The notes under the pieces are model-generated. The model was not told the origin of the DNA and made no database searches. It worked only from the letters and a program-made list of their open reading frames with translations. This document shows, in pieces, positions 16,953 through 26,789 of a DNA stretch of 64,000 nt. Numbering within the stretch: the stretch's first letter is position 1; each line of letters starts with the position of its first letter. This DNA is from CAWBXL01 sp963837365 (GTDB lineage: Bacteria > Acidobacteriota > Terriglobia > Terriglobales > Acidobacteriaceae): positions 1,302,001 to 1,366,000 of the forward strand of contig CAWIMW010000002.1 in NCBI GenBank assembly GCA_963837365.1. The letters run 5' to 3'. A program made the translations under genes and the position numbers.

Positions 16953-19412
16953 ATGACTGGCAGCCTAATCCAAGACTTGCGTTACGCGCTCCGTATGATG
17001 CGGAAGTCGCCAGGCTTCACGGTAACTGCGGTGCTGACTCTCGCTGTGGGCATCGGAGCGACTACCGCCATCTTCAGCGTGGTAAATGGAGTCCTACTTC
17101 GTCCGCCCCCCTATGAGAAGCCCGACCAGCTTGTCCGGCTGTGGGAGATAAATGGCAGTGGACAGTCTGCAAATTTTACCGATCCAAATTTTGAAGATCT
17201 GCGCTCTCAGAACCATTCCTTCCAGGGCCTCGCAGAATACGCCAGCGGACTCGCGTCGGTTTCCGGGGGCTCGGAGCCAACTCGCACTAGGGTGGCTGCG
17301 GTGTCTCGAGATTTTTTCCCGCTGATGCGTATCCGACCGGTGCTGGGCCGGGGATTTGCTGCCGAGGACCAGCGATTTGGAACTGCTCCGACGGCGCTTG
17401 TTAGTTACAACTACTGGCAACAATATCTGGGCAGTGCCACCAATCTAGCTTCCGATAAGTTAACCATTGGGGACCAGGTAGTCTCCGTAGTTGGTGTGCT
17501 TCCTCCTGGTTTCCGCTTTCCCGACACTTCCGAAATCTGGATGCCGCGCGAGCTTCGTCAGCGGTTCCCCAGCCGCACGGCGCACAACTGGCACCTGTTG
17601 GGCCGCTTGCGCGATGCCGTTTCGCTTGAACAGGCACACGCTGAACTGGCGACCATCGCTCGTCGAATCAAGCAGCAATACGGGCAAGATGTGGATATGA
17701 CGGACGTGTCGCTCGCGCGGATGCAGGACGCCATGACCCGCGATGTGCGTCCGGCTCTCACCATCCTGATGGGTGCGGTGGGATTTCTTTTGCTCATTGC
17801 CTGCGCCAACGTGGTGAACCTGCTGCTGGCACAAGCGGCGAGTCGGCAACGGGAGCTGGCTATTCGTACTGCTCTTGGCGCGGCGCGAGGGCGGCTGGTT
17901 CGTCAATTCCTTACGGAAGCGTTGTTGTTGTCTTTCGCTGGAGGCTTGTTGGGCGTGCTGGTGGCGCGCTGGGGCGTGGTGGCGCTTATACACCTTGCAC
18001 CTGCGGGGTTACCGCTGCTGGAAGAAGTATCGATTAGTTTGCCGGTGCTGCTTTTTGCCTTCGCGATTTCGATGCTGGTTGCCATTGGGCTGGCAATTGT
18101 CAGCGTGCTTCGTGCTACTTCGTTGAATGCGCAACAAATGCTAGCTGAACACGGGCGCGCGTTGGGCAGCGCTCCACGCGGACAACAGATGGGCCGCGCC
18201 ATTATTGCCGGTCAGATCGCGATCACATTGGTCCTGGTGACCGGTGCCGGGTTGCTGGGCCGCAGCCTGATGCGCGTGCTTTCCATTGATCCCGGTTTCC
18301 GGACGGAGCACATCCTCACCACAGAGCTCGCTCTTTCTTACGCCGAGAAGCCAGCGGACAAAACCCGCAGGGTCCAATTTATAAACGACCTGTTAGCTCA
18401 ACTTCGCACCATTCCGGGTACGCGCGATGTCGGCGGAACCGGGAGCCTGCCTCTCACCGACGGGCCTTCTGCCGATGGGGCTTACGTTTTGATGTCTCCG
18501 CAAGAGCAGCCGCCGCGTGCGCTGGAAGAACTTGAGCACTGGTACGATCAGGCGCCTCACAAGGGCTATGCCAACTACAGCCCCGTCAGCGAGGGCTATT
18601 TTCGGACTCTGGGAATTCCGCTCCTGCACGGCCGTTGGTTTGATGACCGCGATGCCATGGATTCGCCACACGTGGCGATCATCACGCAGTCATTGGCACG
18701 TGAAAAGTGGCCAAACGGCGACCCGCTGGGCCAGAAGCTTGAGTTCGGCAACATGGATGGAGACTTGCGTCCGCTGACCATTGTGGGGGTTGTCGGTGAC
18801 GTACGCCAAGACAGCCTGGAAAGGCCACCCAGCCCGACCATCTACGTCAACTATCGCCAGCGTCCGCAGGCTACATACAACTTCACGGTAGTTTTGCGAA
18901 CGGATGCAGACCCGGCGACGGTGATTTCTTCTGCGCGAAGAATTGTCCACGCTCTCGACCCCAATGTGCCGCCCAGCTTCAACACATTGACGGAGGTTGT
19001 GTCATCGTCCCTAAAGTCGCGGCGATTCAATCTGACGCTGGTGGGGGTATTCGCGGGCGCGGCGTTGCTGTTGGCCATGGCGGGTTTATATGGAGTGACG
19101 GCCTATGCGGTAAGCACGCGCACCGGAGAGTTCGGGATAAGGATGGCGCTAGGCGCTTCTGCCAGCGGCGTTCTACGGCTTGTCCTCAAACAAGGAATTG
19201 TAACGGCCCTAGTGGGCGTAGCAGTGGGGTTGGCAGGGGCTTTCGTTCTTACACGCTCGCTGCGCTCACTGCTGTTTGATTTGAGTACTACTGATCCGCT
19301 GACGTTTGTGGGTGTGACTGTGATTTTCATTCTCGTGGCGCTGGCCGCTTGTTATGTCCCCGCGCGGCGGGCGACCAAAGTCGATCCCATGGTGGCATTG
19401 CGGTACGAGTAG
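16953..19412 (+). CDS. ADOP-type ABC permease 2
   Basis: An 819-residue permease with the same two-unit architecture as the first. Coupling motifs are RQRELAIRTALGA (near 298) and GEFGIRMALGA (near 727). A GTG at 16941 inside the previous gene's end is possible, but the ATG at 16953 gives the standard SLIQDLRYALRMMRKSPGF start and uses GAGGA, which lies over the upstream stop, as ribosome-binding site. The ending is ATKVDPMVALRYE. Confidence 0.93.
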   Translation: MTGSLIQDLRYALRMMRKSPGFTVTAVLTLAVGIGATTAIFSVVNGVLLRPPPYEKPDQLVRLWEINGSGQSANFTDPNFEDLRSQNHSFQGLAEYASGLASVSGGSEPTRTRVAAVSRDFFPLMRIRPVLGRGFAAEDQRFGTAPTALVSYNYWQQYLGSATNLASDKLTIGDQVVSVVGVLPPGFRFPDTSEIWMPRELRQRFPSRTAHNWHLLGRLRDAVSLEQAHAELATIARRIKQQYGQDVDMTDVSLARMQDAMTRDVRPALTILMGAVGFLLLIACANVVNLLLAQAASRQRELAIRTALGAARGRLVRQFLTEALLLSFAGGLLGVLVARWGVVALIHLAPAGLPLLEEVSISLPVLLFAFAISMLVAIGLAIVSVLRATSLNAQQMLAEHGRALGSAPRGQQMGRAIIAGQIAITLVLVTGAGLLGRSLMRVLSIDPGFRTEHILTTELALSYAEKPADKTRRVQFINDLLAQLRTIPGTRDVGGTGSLPLTDGPSADGAYVLMSPQEQPPRALEELEHWYDQAPHKGYANYSPVSEGYFRTLGIPLLHGRWFDDRDAMDSPHVAIITQSLAREKWPNGDPLGQKLEFGNMDGDLRPLTIVGVVGDVRQDSLERPPSPTIYVNYRQRPQATYNFTVVLRTDADPATVISSARRIVHALDPNVPPSFNTLTEVVSSSLKSRRFNLTLVGVFAGAALLLAMAGLYGVTAYAVSTRTGEFGIRMALGASASGVLRLVLKQGIVTALVGVAVGLAGAFVLTRSLRSLLFDLSTTDPLTFVGVTVIFILVALAACYVPARRATKVDPMVALRYE

Positions 19413-19423
19413 GTGAAAAGACG

Positions 19424-21886
19424 ATGAAAAATTTTCCCAATGACGTTCGCCTGGCTATTCGTCAATTCATGAAGAACCCAGGGTTCACAGTTGCAGCCGT
19501 GCTCACCCTTGCGCTCGGAATTGGTGCAAACACCGCCATCTTCCAACTATTGGATGCCGTCCGTTTGCGCAGCTTGCCACTAGCACATCCGGAAGAACTG
19601 GCGGAAATCCGAATCGTGGGCGGCAATCATGGAATGGGGGTCAATTCCACCAAGTACGGACAGCTCACGCGTCCTATCTGGGAGGAAATTCGTAAACACC
19701 AGCAGGCATTCTCAGGAGTCTTTGCCTGGGATGCGGTTACGGCACCAGTTGGCGAAGGCGATCAGGTACATCGCGTCAATGCAATTTTTGTCAGTGGTGA
19801 ATTTTTCAATGTTCTAGGGATCAAACCGTGGCGTGGTCGGCTGATTCTGCCGGAAGACGAGGCGGGGGGATGTCCTGAGCGTGGTGTGGTAGTGAGCCAT
19901 GGTTATTGGCAGCGGGAGATGGGCGCGCGTGAGTTGGACAGCAACAGCAAACTCACCGTTTACGGCGGACCGAGGCAAGTACTAGGTGTAACGCCACCGG
20001 ACTTTTTTGGTCTTGCGGTCGGCGAGAGCTTCGATATTGCGCTTCCATATTGTGAGCCCAAGGAACCATTGCGCCGCGATGTATTCGGCGCTTCCGTCAT
20101 GGGCCGACTGCGCCCGGGATGGACATTGGAACGCGCCAGCGCGCATTTGGGCGCGCTCAGCTCGGGCATTTTCGAAGCGACTGCGATCACTGGATATAGC
20201 TCTCAGGCGATTGAATTCTATAAGCATTTACGCTTGGCCGCATATTCCGCACGCGCTGGCGTAAGTGATCTGCGGGAAAAGTATGACTCCTCACTTTGGC
20301 TACTGCTGGGAACTACAGGTTTGGTGTTACTGATCGCAAGCGCCAATCTGGCCAACCTTATGCTGGCGCGTGCCAGTGCGCGGCAGCGCGAAATTGCCGT
20401 GCGCCTCGCCTTGGGTGCCTCGCGCAGACGCTTGATCCTCCAGTTGCTCACGGAAAGCGCCCTGCTTGCTTTGACCGGTGCAACTGCAGGCGCATTCCTG
20501 GCGCAATTTTTCAGCCGCGGGTTGGTACGGTCGCTGTCAACACAAACCGTCGTCGTCGACCTGCAAATTGAAACGGACTGGCGCGTTCTTCTTTTTGCTA
20601 TTGCGGTGACGGCAACAACCTGCGCAATTTTTGCCATTGTCCCTGCTTTGCGCAGCACACAAACCGAACCAATTGCCACTCTAAAGAGCGCGGGGCGCGG
20701 AATGACTGCCGGGCGCGAAGGTTTTTCTTTGCAAAGGCTTGTTATTACTGCGCAGATTGCCATTTCACTTGTTCTTCTGGTCGCGGCCCTGTTGTTTGTG
20801 CGTAGCTTTCGCAACCTGGTGACATTCGATCCCGGCATGCGCCGGGATGGAATCACTGTGGCCTTTGTTGGTTTCCCCCAGGCTCGCGTGCCTGCCGAGC
20901 ACCTTGAGGAGTTCAAGCATGAATTGATGGAAGAAGTAAGCGCCGTGCCGGGTGTTGTGAATGCCGCCACTACAACCATGGTGCCGCTCATCGGTGGAGG
21001 TTGGAACCATAACGTCCATGTGGGAGCGGTTGAAGCCAGCAGTATGTTCACGTGGGTCAGCCCCAGTTATTTCCCGACGATGGGAATTCCGCTGGTCACG
21101 GGCCGCAATTTCACCAGTGGCGATACCGTGACCACGCAAAGAGTGGCGGTCGTCAATCAAGCATTCGTTCACAAGTTTCTGGGAGATGCGGACCCGCTGG
21201 GCAAAACCCTGCGCACCGATCCTGAACCCAATTATCCGTCGACCGTTTACGAAATCGTCGGCGTGATTCCTGATACCAAGTACGAGGACATTCGCGGTGA
21301 TTTTCCACCGATGGCTTTTGCGCCGGCGTCGCAATTCCCAGCACCAGGTCCGTTTACCGCTGTAATGATCTATTCGAACCTATCTGCTGCGGACATCACG
21401 GCGAGTGTGAAGCAAAGCATCAACAGAAAACATCCTGAAGTCGTGATGCAGTTTGTGGATTTTCAAGGCCGCATACGCGATGGATTGGTTCGTGACCGCA
21501 TGATGGCGATGCTGGCGGGTTCGTTTGGCATGTTGGCAGTGCTGCTGACCATGATCGGACTGTATGGAGTGATTTCTTATATGGTGGCGCGGCGCCGCAA
21601 TGAAATTGGAATTCGCATCGCGCTGGGAGCGGAGCGCAAGCAAGTGGTTGGCATGGTGATGCGCCAGGCAGGACGGTGGCTGGTAATTGGTGCATGCATC
21701 GGCACAGCGTTGTCGCTCATCGCGGGACGTGGTGTCAGCTCACTTCTATTTGGGCTGAAGCCTTACGATCCGTTCACGTTAGTGGTTGCGTACGGGCTGC
21801 TGGCGGTGATTGCGTGTACGGCAACTTTTGTCCCTGCACTTCGCGCGGCAAAAGTCGATCCCATGGTGGCGCTGCGGTACGAGTGA
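19424..21886 (+). CDS. ADOP-type ABC permease 3 (IWEE subgroup)
   Basis: An 820-residue permease. It differs from its neighbours in the first periplasmic domain: the early segment LLDAVRLRSLPLAHPEEL and RPIWEEIRKHQQAFSGVFAW place it in a subgroup with permease 11. Coupling motifs are RQREIAVRLALGA (near 320) and NEIGIRIALGA (near 726). The frame is open 25 codons further into the previous gene, but the ATG at 19424 precedes the conserved start region. The ending is AAKVDPMVALRYE. Confidence 0.93.
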   Translation: MKNFPNDVRLAIRQFMKNPGFTVAAVLTLALGIGANTAIFQLLDAVRLRSLPLAHPEELAEIRIVGGNHGMGVNSTKYGQLTRPIWEEIRKHQQAFSGVFAWDAVTAPVGEGDQVHRVNAIFVSGEFFNVLGIKPWRGRLILPEDEAGGCPERGVVVSHGYWQREMGARELDSNSKLTVYGGPRQVLGVTPPDFFGLAVGESFDIALPYCEPKEPLRRDVFGASVMGRLRPGWTLERASAHLGALSSGIFEATAITGYSSQAIEFYKHLRLAAYSARAGVSDLREKYDSSLWLLLGTTGLVLLIASANLANLMLARASARQREIAVRLALGASRRRLILQLLTESALLALTGATAGAFLAQFFSRGLVRSLSTQTVVVDLQIETDWRVLLFAIAVTATTCAIFAIVPALRSTQTEPIATLKSAGRGMTAGREGFSLQRLVITAQIAISLVLLVAALLFVRSFRNLVTFDPGMRRDGITVAFVGFPQARVPAEHLEEFKHELMEEVSAVPGVVNAATTTMVPLIGGGWNHNVHVGAVEASSMFTWVSPSYFPTMGIPLVTGRNFTSGDTVTTQRVAVVNQAFVHKFLGDADPLGKTLRTDPEPNYPSTVYEIVGVIPDTKYEDIRGDFPPMAFAPASQFPAPGPFTAVMIYSNLSAADITASVKQSINRKHPEVVMQFVDFQGRIRDGLVRDRMMAMLAGSFGMLAVLLTMIGLYGVISYMVARRRNEIGIRIALGAERKQVVGMVMRQAGRWLVIGACIGTALSLIAGRGVSSLLFGLKPYDPFTLVVAYGLLAVIACTATFVPALRAAKVDPMVALRYE

Positions 21887-21895
21887 GGGAGAACT

Positions 21896-24319
21896 ATGAA
21901 CGGAATAATACAAGACGTCCGTTATTCATTGCGGCAACTTCGCAAGAACCTGGGGTTCGCTTTCACCGCGGTCATGGTGCTGGCGATTGGACTCGCGGCC
22001 AGCACAGCGATATTTGCCTTTGTCGATGCGGCATTGATCAAGCCGTTACCTTACTCTGATCCCACACGGCTGGTGGATGTGACCGAAAGCGTGGCGATGT
22101 TTCCGCACGCCAATCTCTCCTATCTCGACTATCTCGATTGGAAAAAGCTAAATCAGGTATTCGGCCCATTCGATGTCTACACCGGCGCTGGATACATGTT
22201 GAAATCTGGGGATGGCCTGGAGCCCGTGCCTGCCGCGCGCGTGAGCAGCGGGTTCTTTCATACCCTGGGAGTTACTCCTTTGCTGGGCCGTGATTTCTAC
22301 GCCGGAGAAGACTTGCTGAACGCGGCCCCGGTCGTGATTTTGACTTATGCCGCCTGGCAAAACCGCTTTGCTGGACGGCGGGACATCATTGGCCAATCCG
22401 TCACGCTCAATGACATCGCACACACGGTGATCGGCGTTCTCCCGCAGGACTTTCAATTTGCGCCACGAGGCAGCGCAGAACTTTGGACCACTCTTCAACC
22501 CAACCACCCCTGCGAAGAACGCCGCAGTTGCCACAATTTGTACGGCGTGGCCAGGCTCAAAGATGGCGTTTCCATTCAGGCTGCTTTGGCCAACATGCAG
22601 GCGATTGCAAAGCAGTTGGAGCAACAATATCCGGACTCCAATCGCGGTCAGACTGCCAGCGTACTGGCTTTGTCTGAAGTGATTACCCGCGACATCCGCC
22701 CTATTCTGCTCATTTTGCTGGGGGGAGCGGGGCTGCTGTTCATCATTGCGTGCGTGAATGTGGCCAGTCTTCTGCTGGTACGCTCCGAGGGCCGCTTGCG
22801 CGAACTTGCAGTTCGCGGCGCGTTGGGCGCATCGCCGGGGCGGATGGTTTGTCAGTTTGTCACCGAAGGCTTGGTCCTGGTTATGGCCAGCGCTTTACTA
22901 GGCCTGGTCTTCACCTATGAGTTAATTCATGTCCTGCTTGGTTTGATCTCGCAAGACATGATGTTCAGTCTGCCCTTCCTGCTAGGAATCAGTTTGAACA
23001 TTCGTGTGTTGGCATTTGCAGCTTGCTTGTCTGGGCTTGCGGCAATTCTGTTTTCTCTAACGCCCATGGCGCGAGCGCGCCTGACCAAGCTGCATGAGGC
23101 TTTGGCCGACACCAGCCGCGGTTTTGCTGGAACTGCGTGGCGCCGCCTGGGTTCCAATCTGGTGGTGGTCGAGCTGGCGGTTGCCATGGTCTTGCTGGTC
23201 GGCGCCGGGCTGCTGAGCAAGAGTCTATATCGCCTGCTGAACGTGGAACTAGGGTTTCAACCGGACCATCTCGCCACGCTCAGCGTCATGGCGCCGCAGG
23301 CGCGTTACGGAAAAGATGCGCAGGCAATCGCCCTGGAGCGGCAACTGATCAGCCAGATCTCAGCGCTGCCAGGGGTCGAATCGGCAGCGCTTACCAGCCG
23401 ATTGCCGGCCAGCTTTAACGGAAACACCACTTGGATGAGATTTGTGGGTCGTCCCTATAACGGAGAACACAACGAGGTAAATCAGCGCGATGCCAGCTCG
23501 GAGTATTTCGCGACCTTGCGGGCAAGGTTAGTGCAAGGACGCTACTTTGACGACTCTGAAGATGGGTCCAAGGCGGGCGTGGCGGTGATCAACCAGGCAT
23601 TGGCGAAGAAATATTTCCCCGGAGAAAATCCGCTCGGCAAAAAGATCGGCGACACCAGTCTTTCTCCCAACTCTCTCAGAGAAATTATCGGAGTTGTAGA
23701 AGACATCCGCGAAAGCTCGCTTGACGACGATACTTGGCCGACTGTCTATTACCCGTTCAACCAGTCCACGGACAACAATTTCTCTTTGTTGGTGCGCACT
23801 TCGCAAGATGAGAAAGCTCTGCTTCCAACTTTAGTCGCCGTCATTCGCCAGACCGACCCCAACATCGGCACCAGCGACCCATCCACCATGGACCAGAACA
23901 TTGATGAGTCTCCAACCGCGTATCTGCATCGCTCCTCCGCATGGCTGGTTGGGGGCTTTGCATCACTGGCGCTGTTGCTGAGCGTAGTTGGGCTGTACGG
24001 GACGATCACTTATTCGGTCAGCCAGCGGACTCGCGAGATCGGAATACGCATGGCATTGGGAGCGCAGCGCAGATCTGTGTACCAGCTTATTTTGAAGGAA
24101 GCGGGCTGGCTTGCCGCCGGTGGAGTTGTTTTAGGAATCATCTGCTCGTTGGGAGCGGCAACCCTCATGGGGAAGCTCCTGTTCGGAGTGCGTTCGTGGG
24201 ATGTGGCTACTTTGTTGGCCGCTGCCTTTGTTCTTGGCGTGTCCGCGCTTCTAGCTAGTTATGTTCCCGCGCGGCGGGCGGCGAAAGTAGATCCCATGGT
24301 TGCGTTGCGGTACGAGTGA
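21896..24319 (+). CDS. ADOP-type ABC permease 4
   Basis: An 807-residue permease starting MNGIIQDVRYSLRQLRKNLG, nine bases after the stop of permease 3. The first membrane helix reads AIGLAASTAIFAFVDAALIK rather than the usual GIGANTAIF form. Coupling motifs are RLRELAVRGALGA (near 300) and REIGIRMALGA (near 714). The periplasmic domain contains two cysteines close together (HPCEERRSCHNLYG), which could form a disulfide. The ending is AAKVDPMVALRYE. Confidence 0.93.
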   Translation: MNGIIQDVRYSLRQLRKNLGFAFTAVMVLAIGLAASTAIFAFVDAALIKPLPYSDPTRLVDVTESVAMFPHANLSYLDYLDWKKLNQVFGPFDVYTGAGYMLKSGDGLEPVPAARVSSGFFHTLGVTPLLGRDFYAGEDLLNAAPVVILTYAAWQNRFAGRRDIIGQSVTLNDIAHTVIGVLPQDFQFAPRGSAELWTTLQPNHPCEERRSCHNLYGVARLKDGVSIQAALANMQAIAKQLEQQYPDSNRGQTASVLALSEVITRDIRPILLILLGGAGLLFIIACVNVASLLLVRSEGRLRELAVRGALGASPGRMVCQFVTEGLVLVMASALLGLVFTYELIHVLLGLISQDMMFSLPFLLGISLNIRVLAFAACLSGLAAILFSLTPMARARLTKLHEALADTSRGFAGTAWRRLGSNLVVVELAVAMVLLVGAGLLSKSLYRLLNVELGFQPDHLATLSVMAPQARYGKDAQAIALERQLISQISALPGVESAALTSRLPASFNGNTTWMRFVGRPYNGEHNEVNQRDASSEYFATLRARLVQGRYFDDSEDGSKAGVAVINQALAKKYFPGENPLGKKIGDTSLSPNSLREIIGVVEDIRESSLDDDTWPTVYYPFNQSTDNNFSLLVRTSQDEKALLPTLVAVIRQTDPNIGTSDPSTMDQNIDESPTAYLHRSSAWLVGGFASLALLLSVVGLYGTITYSVSQRTREIGIRMALGAQRRSVYQLILKEAGWLAAGGVVLGIICSLGAATLMGKLLFGVRSWDVATLLAAAFVLGVSALLASYVPARRAAKVDPMVALRYE

Positions 24320-24328
24320 GGAAGTTTA

Positions 24329-26782
24329 ATGAGTACGGGTTTTTTTCAGGACGTTCGTTATAGCTTGCGCATGTTGCGCAAAAGCCGAAGCTTCATTTTG
24401 GTGGCTGTGCTGACACTGGCACTCGGCATCGGAGCGAACACTGCTCTGTTCTCCATCGTGAACGGCGTGCTGCTCAATCCCTTGCCGTTTCATCATGCTG
24501 ATGAACTGGTCGCGCTGGGAGAAAACAAAGCCAATTTTGAAAATGGTTCGATCTCGTATCCAAATTTTCGCGACTGGCAGAAGGAGAACCATTCTTTTTC
24601 ATCTATCGCCATGTCTCGCATTTATTCTTTCAGCCTGCTCGGCGCAGGCGAGCCGGAACAGATTGATGGAGAATTCATCTCCTCCAATTTTTTCTCAACC
24701 CTCGGGGTCAGGCCATTGCTCGGACGCTTCTTTGCGCAAGGAGAAGACGAGATCGGCGCAGCGCAAGTTGCAATCATCAGCGAAGGCCTGTGGCAGCGCA
24801 AGTTTGGTTCATCGCCGAATATTTTGGGGAAGACCATCACTGTGGGAGTAAAGGGGTACACGGTTGTCGGCGTCATTCCTGCGCGTTTCCATCTAACGCT
24901 GCCCAGCTACCGCGACGGCGATATATTTTTGCCGCTTGGTCAATGGAATAATCCGCTGCTGCCGAATCGTGGCGCCGGATTGGGTTTTCACGGCATCGGC
25001 CGGCTCAAGCCGGGCGTATCGCTGGAACAGGCGCGCGCCGATATGGATCGTGTTTCCCGCAATCTAGCGGCTGCATATCCTGACGCGGACCAAGGTATCT
25101 CCGCTAATCTTCTTCCGCTGAAGCAGCGCATGGTGGGCAATGTTCGGCCGCGATTGCTGGTGCTGCTGACCGCGGTCGGCTTTGTGCTTTTGATGGCGTG
25201 CGTGAACGTGGCGAATCTGATGCTGGCGCGTTCGTCCGCCCGCACGCGCGAGTTCGCCATTCGCGGCGCGTTGGGCGCAACCCAGGGAGACGTACTCCGC
25301 CAGCTTCTTACCGAAAGCGTTTTGCTCGCGATGGTAAGCGGAGTGGTTGGAGTGCTGCTGGCCGCGTGGGGGACTCACGCTGCGCTGAATGTGTTGCCTA
25401 GCGCCCTTCCGCGAGCGGAAGAGATCGGACTCGATGGGCGCGTCTTGGTTTTTACTGTTGTAATTTCTCTCTTTGCCGGAATTCTGTTTGGCTTTACTCC
25501 CGCGCTCAAGATGTCACGGGCAGGGCTAAACGAAATTCTCAAAGAAGGTGGCCGTAGCGGTAGCGGAGTACGTCATCGCACGCAGAGTGTCTTTGTAATT
25601 ACAGAAATGGCAATGGCGGTGGTGTTGCTGGTTGGGGCCGGCCTTATGGTCCGCAGCTTGACGCGGTTATGGCAAGTCGATCCTGGCTTTGACCCGCATC
25701 ACGTCCTGAGTTTTGGTCTCACGCTGCCGCCACCGATGGTGACTGCCGGGCCGGACGCCATCCGCGCTCACTTCCGCGAAGTGAATCGCAGGCTGGCAGA
25801 AATTCCCGGCGTGGAGTCGGTGGCGCAGACCTCAGGCGCCATGCCTCTGGAATTTGATGATGAGCAATTGTTCTGGCTTGAAGGACAAGCCAAGCCCGCC
25901 AATGACAAGAACATGAGCTGGGCGATCGATTACATCGTCGATCCCGACTACCTGAAGTTGATGCGAACGCCGCTACGACGGGGGCGATTCTTCACTGCAC
26001 AAGATGACGAACATTCTCCGCTGGTGGTTGTGGTGGACGACGTTTTTGCCCACAAATTCTTCCCCGGCCAGGATGCCGTCGGAAAACACATCCACCTGAA
26101 AACGTCCGATCAGTTGGCCGAAATTGTAGGAGTGGTTGCGCACGTAAAGCAATGGGGCCTGGATACCGACGACGCGCAACCCCTGCGAGCGCAGCTTTAC
26201 ATTCCGTGCTTGCAAATGCCGGACGCCTACATCAAGACCACATCCTCCACTGGTTTCATGGTGCGTTCGCAGGGAGAACCATCCGCGGTATTCGCGGCCA
26301 TTCGCCGAGTGAGCCAGCAGATGAGCAACGAGCAGGTGATTTATGGCGAAGAAACGATGGAGCAAGTCGTTTCCCGGTCGCTCGCTACGCAACGCTTTTC
26401 AATGGTGCTGCTCGGCGCGTTTGCAGGGCTGGCGATGATTTTGGCAAGCGTGGGAATTTATGGAGTCATTTCCTACGTTGTGGGACAGCGGACCCATGAG
26501 ATCGGCATTCGCATGGCTCTGGGCGCGAGACGCGGAGATGTGTTGCGGTTGATTCTCGGCCAGGGTACACAGCTGGTACTGATTGGGGTCGCTATCGGAA
26601 TCGGTGGAGCGATTGCCCTAACCAGACTAATGGCCAGTCAGTTGTTCATGGTGTCAACCACCGATCCCCTGACGTTTGCCGGAGTATCGCTGGCGCTGGT
26701 GCTGGTCGCGTTGTCGGCTTGCTACATCCCCGCGCGGCGCGCGGCGAAGGTCGATCCCATGGTGGCGCTGCGATACGAGTGA
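24329..26782 (+). CDS. ADOP-type ABC permease 5
   Basis: An 817-residue permease starting MSTGFFQDVRYSLRMLRKSR, with the canonical LALGIGANTALFSIVNGVLL first helix. Coupling motifs are RTREFAIRGALGA (near 305) and HEIGIRMALGA (near 724). The ribosome-binding site GAGGA lies over the upstream stop. Its first periplasmic domain contains ISYPNFRDWQKENHSF, the commoner subgroup signature in this array. The ending is AAKVDPMVALRYE. Confidence 0.93.
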   Translation: MSTGFFQDVRYSLRMLRKSRSFILVAVLTLALGIGANTALFSIVNGVLLNPLPFHHADELVALGENKANFENGSISYPNFRDWQKENHSFSSIAMSRIYSFSLLGAGEPEQIDGEFISSNFFSTLGVRPLLGRFFAQGEDEIGAAQVAIISEGLWQRKFGSSPNILGKTITVGVKGYTVVGVIPARFHLTLPSYRDGDIFLPLGQWNNPLLPNRGAGLGFHGIGRLKPGVSLEQARADMDRVSRNLAAAYPDADQGISANLLPLKQRMVGNVRPRLLVLLTAVGFVLLMACVNVANLMLARSSARTREFAIRGALGATQGDVLRQLLTESVLLAMVSGVVGVLLAAWGTHAALNVLPSALPRAEEIGLDGRVLVFTVVISLFAGILFGFTPALKMSRAGLNEILKEGGRSGSGVRHRTQSVFVITEMAMAVVLLVGAGLMVRSLTRLWQVDPGFDPHHVLSFGLTLPPPMVTAGPDAIRAHFREVNRRLAEIPGVESVAQTSGAMPLEFDDEQLFWLEGQAKPANDKNMSWAIDYIVDPDYLKLMRTPLRRGRFFTAQDDEHSPLVVVVDDVFAHKFFPGQDAVGKHIHLKTSDQLAEIVGVVAHVKQWGLDTDDAQPLRAQLYIPCLQMPDAYIKTTSSTGFMVRSQGEPSAVFAAIRRVSQQMSNEQVIYGEETMEQVVSRSLATQRFSMVLLGAFAGLAMILASVGIYGVISYVVGQRTHEIGIRMALGARRGDVLRLILGQGTQLVLIGVAIGIGGAIALTRLMASQLFMVSTTDPLTFAGVSLALVLVALSACYIPARRAAKVDPMVALRYE

Positions 26783-26789
26783 GGAATTT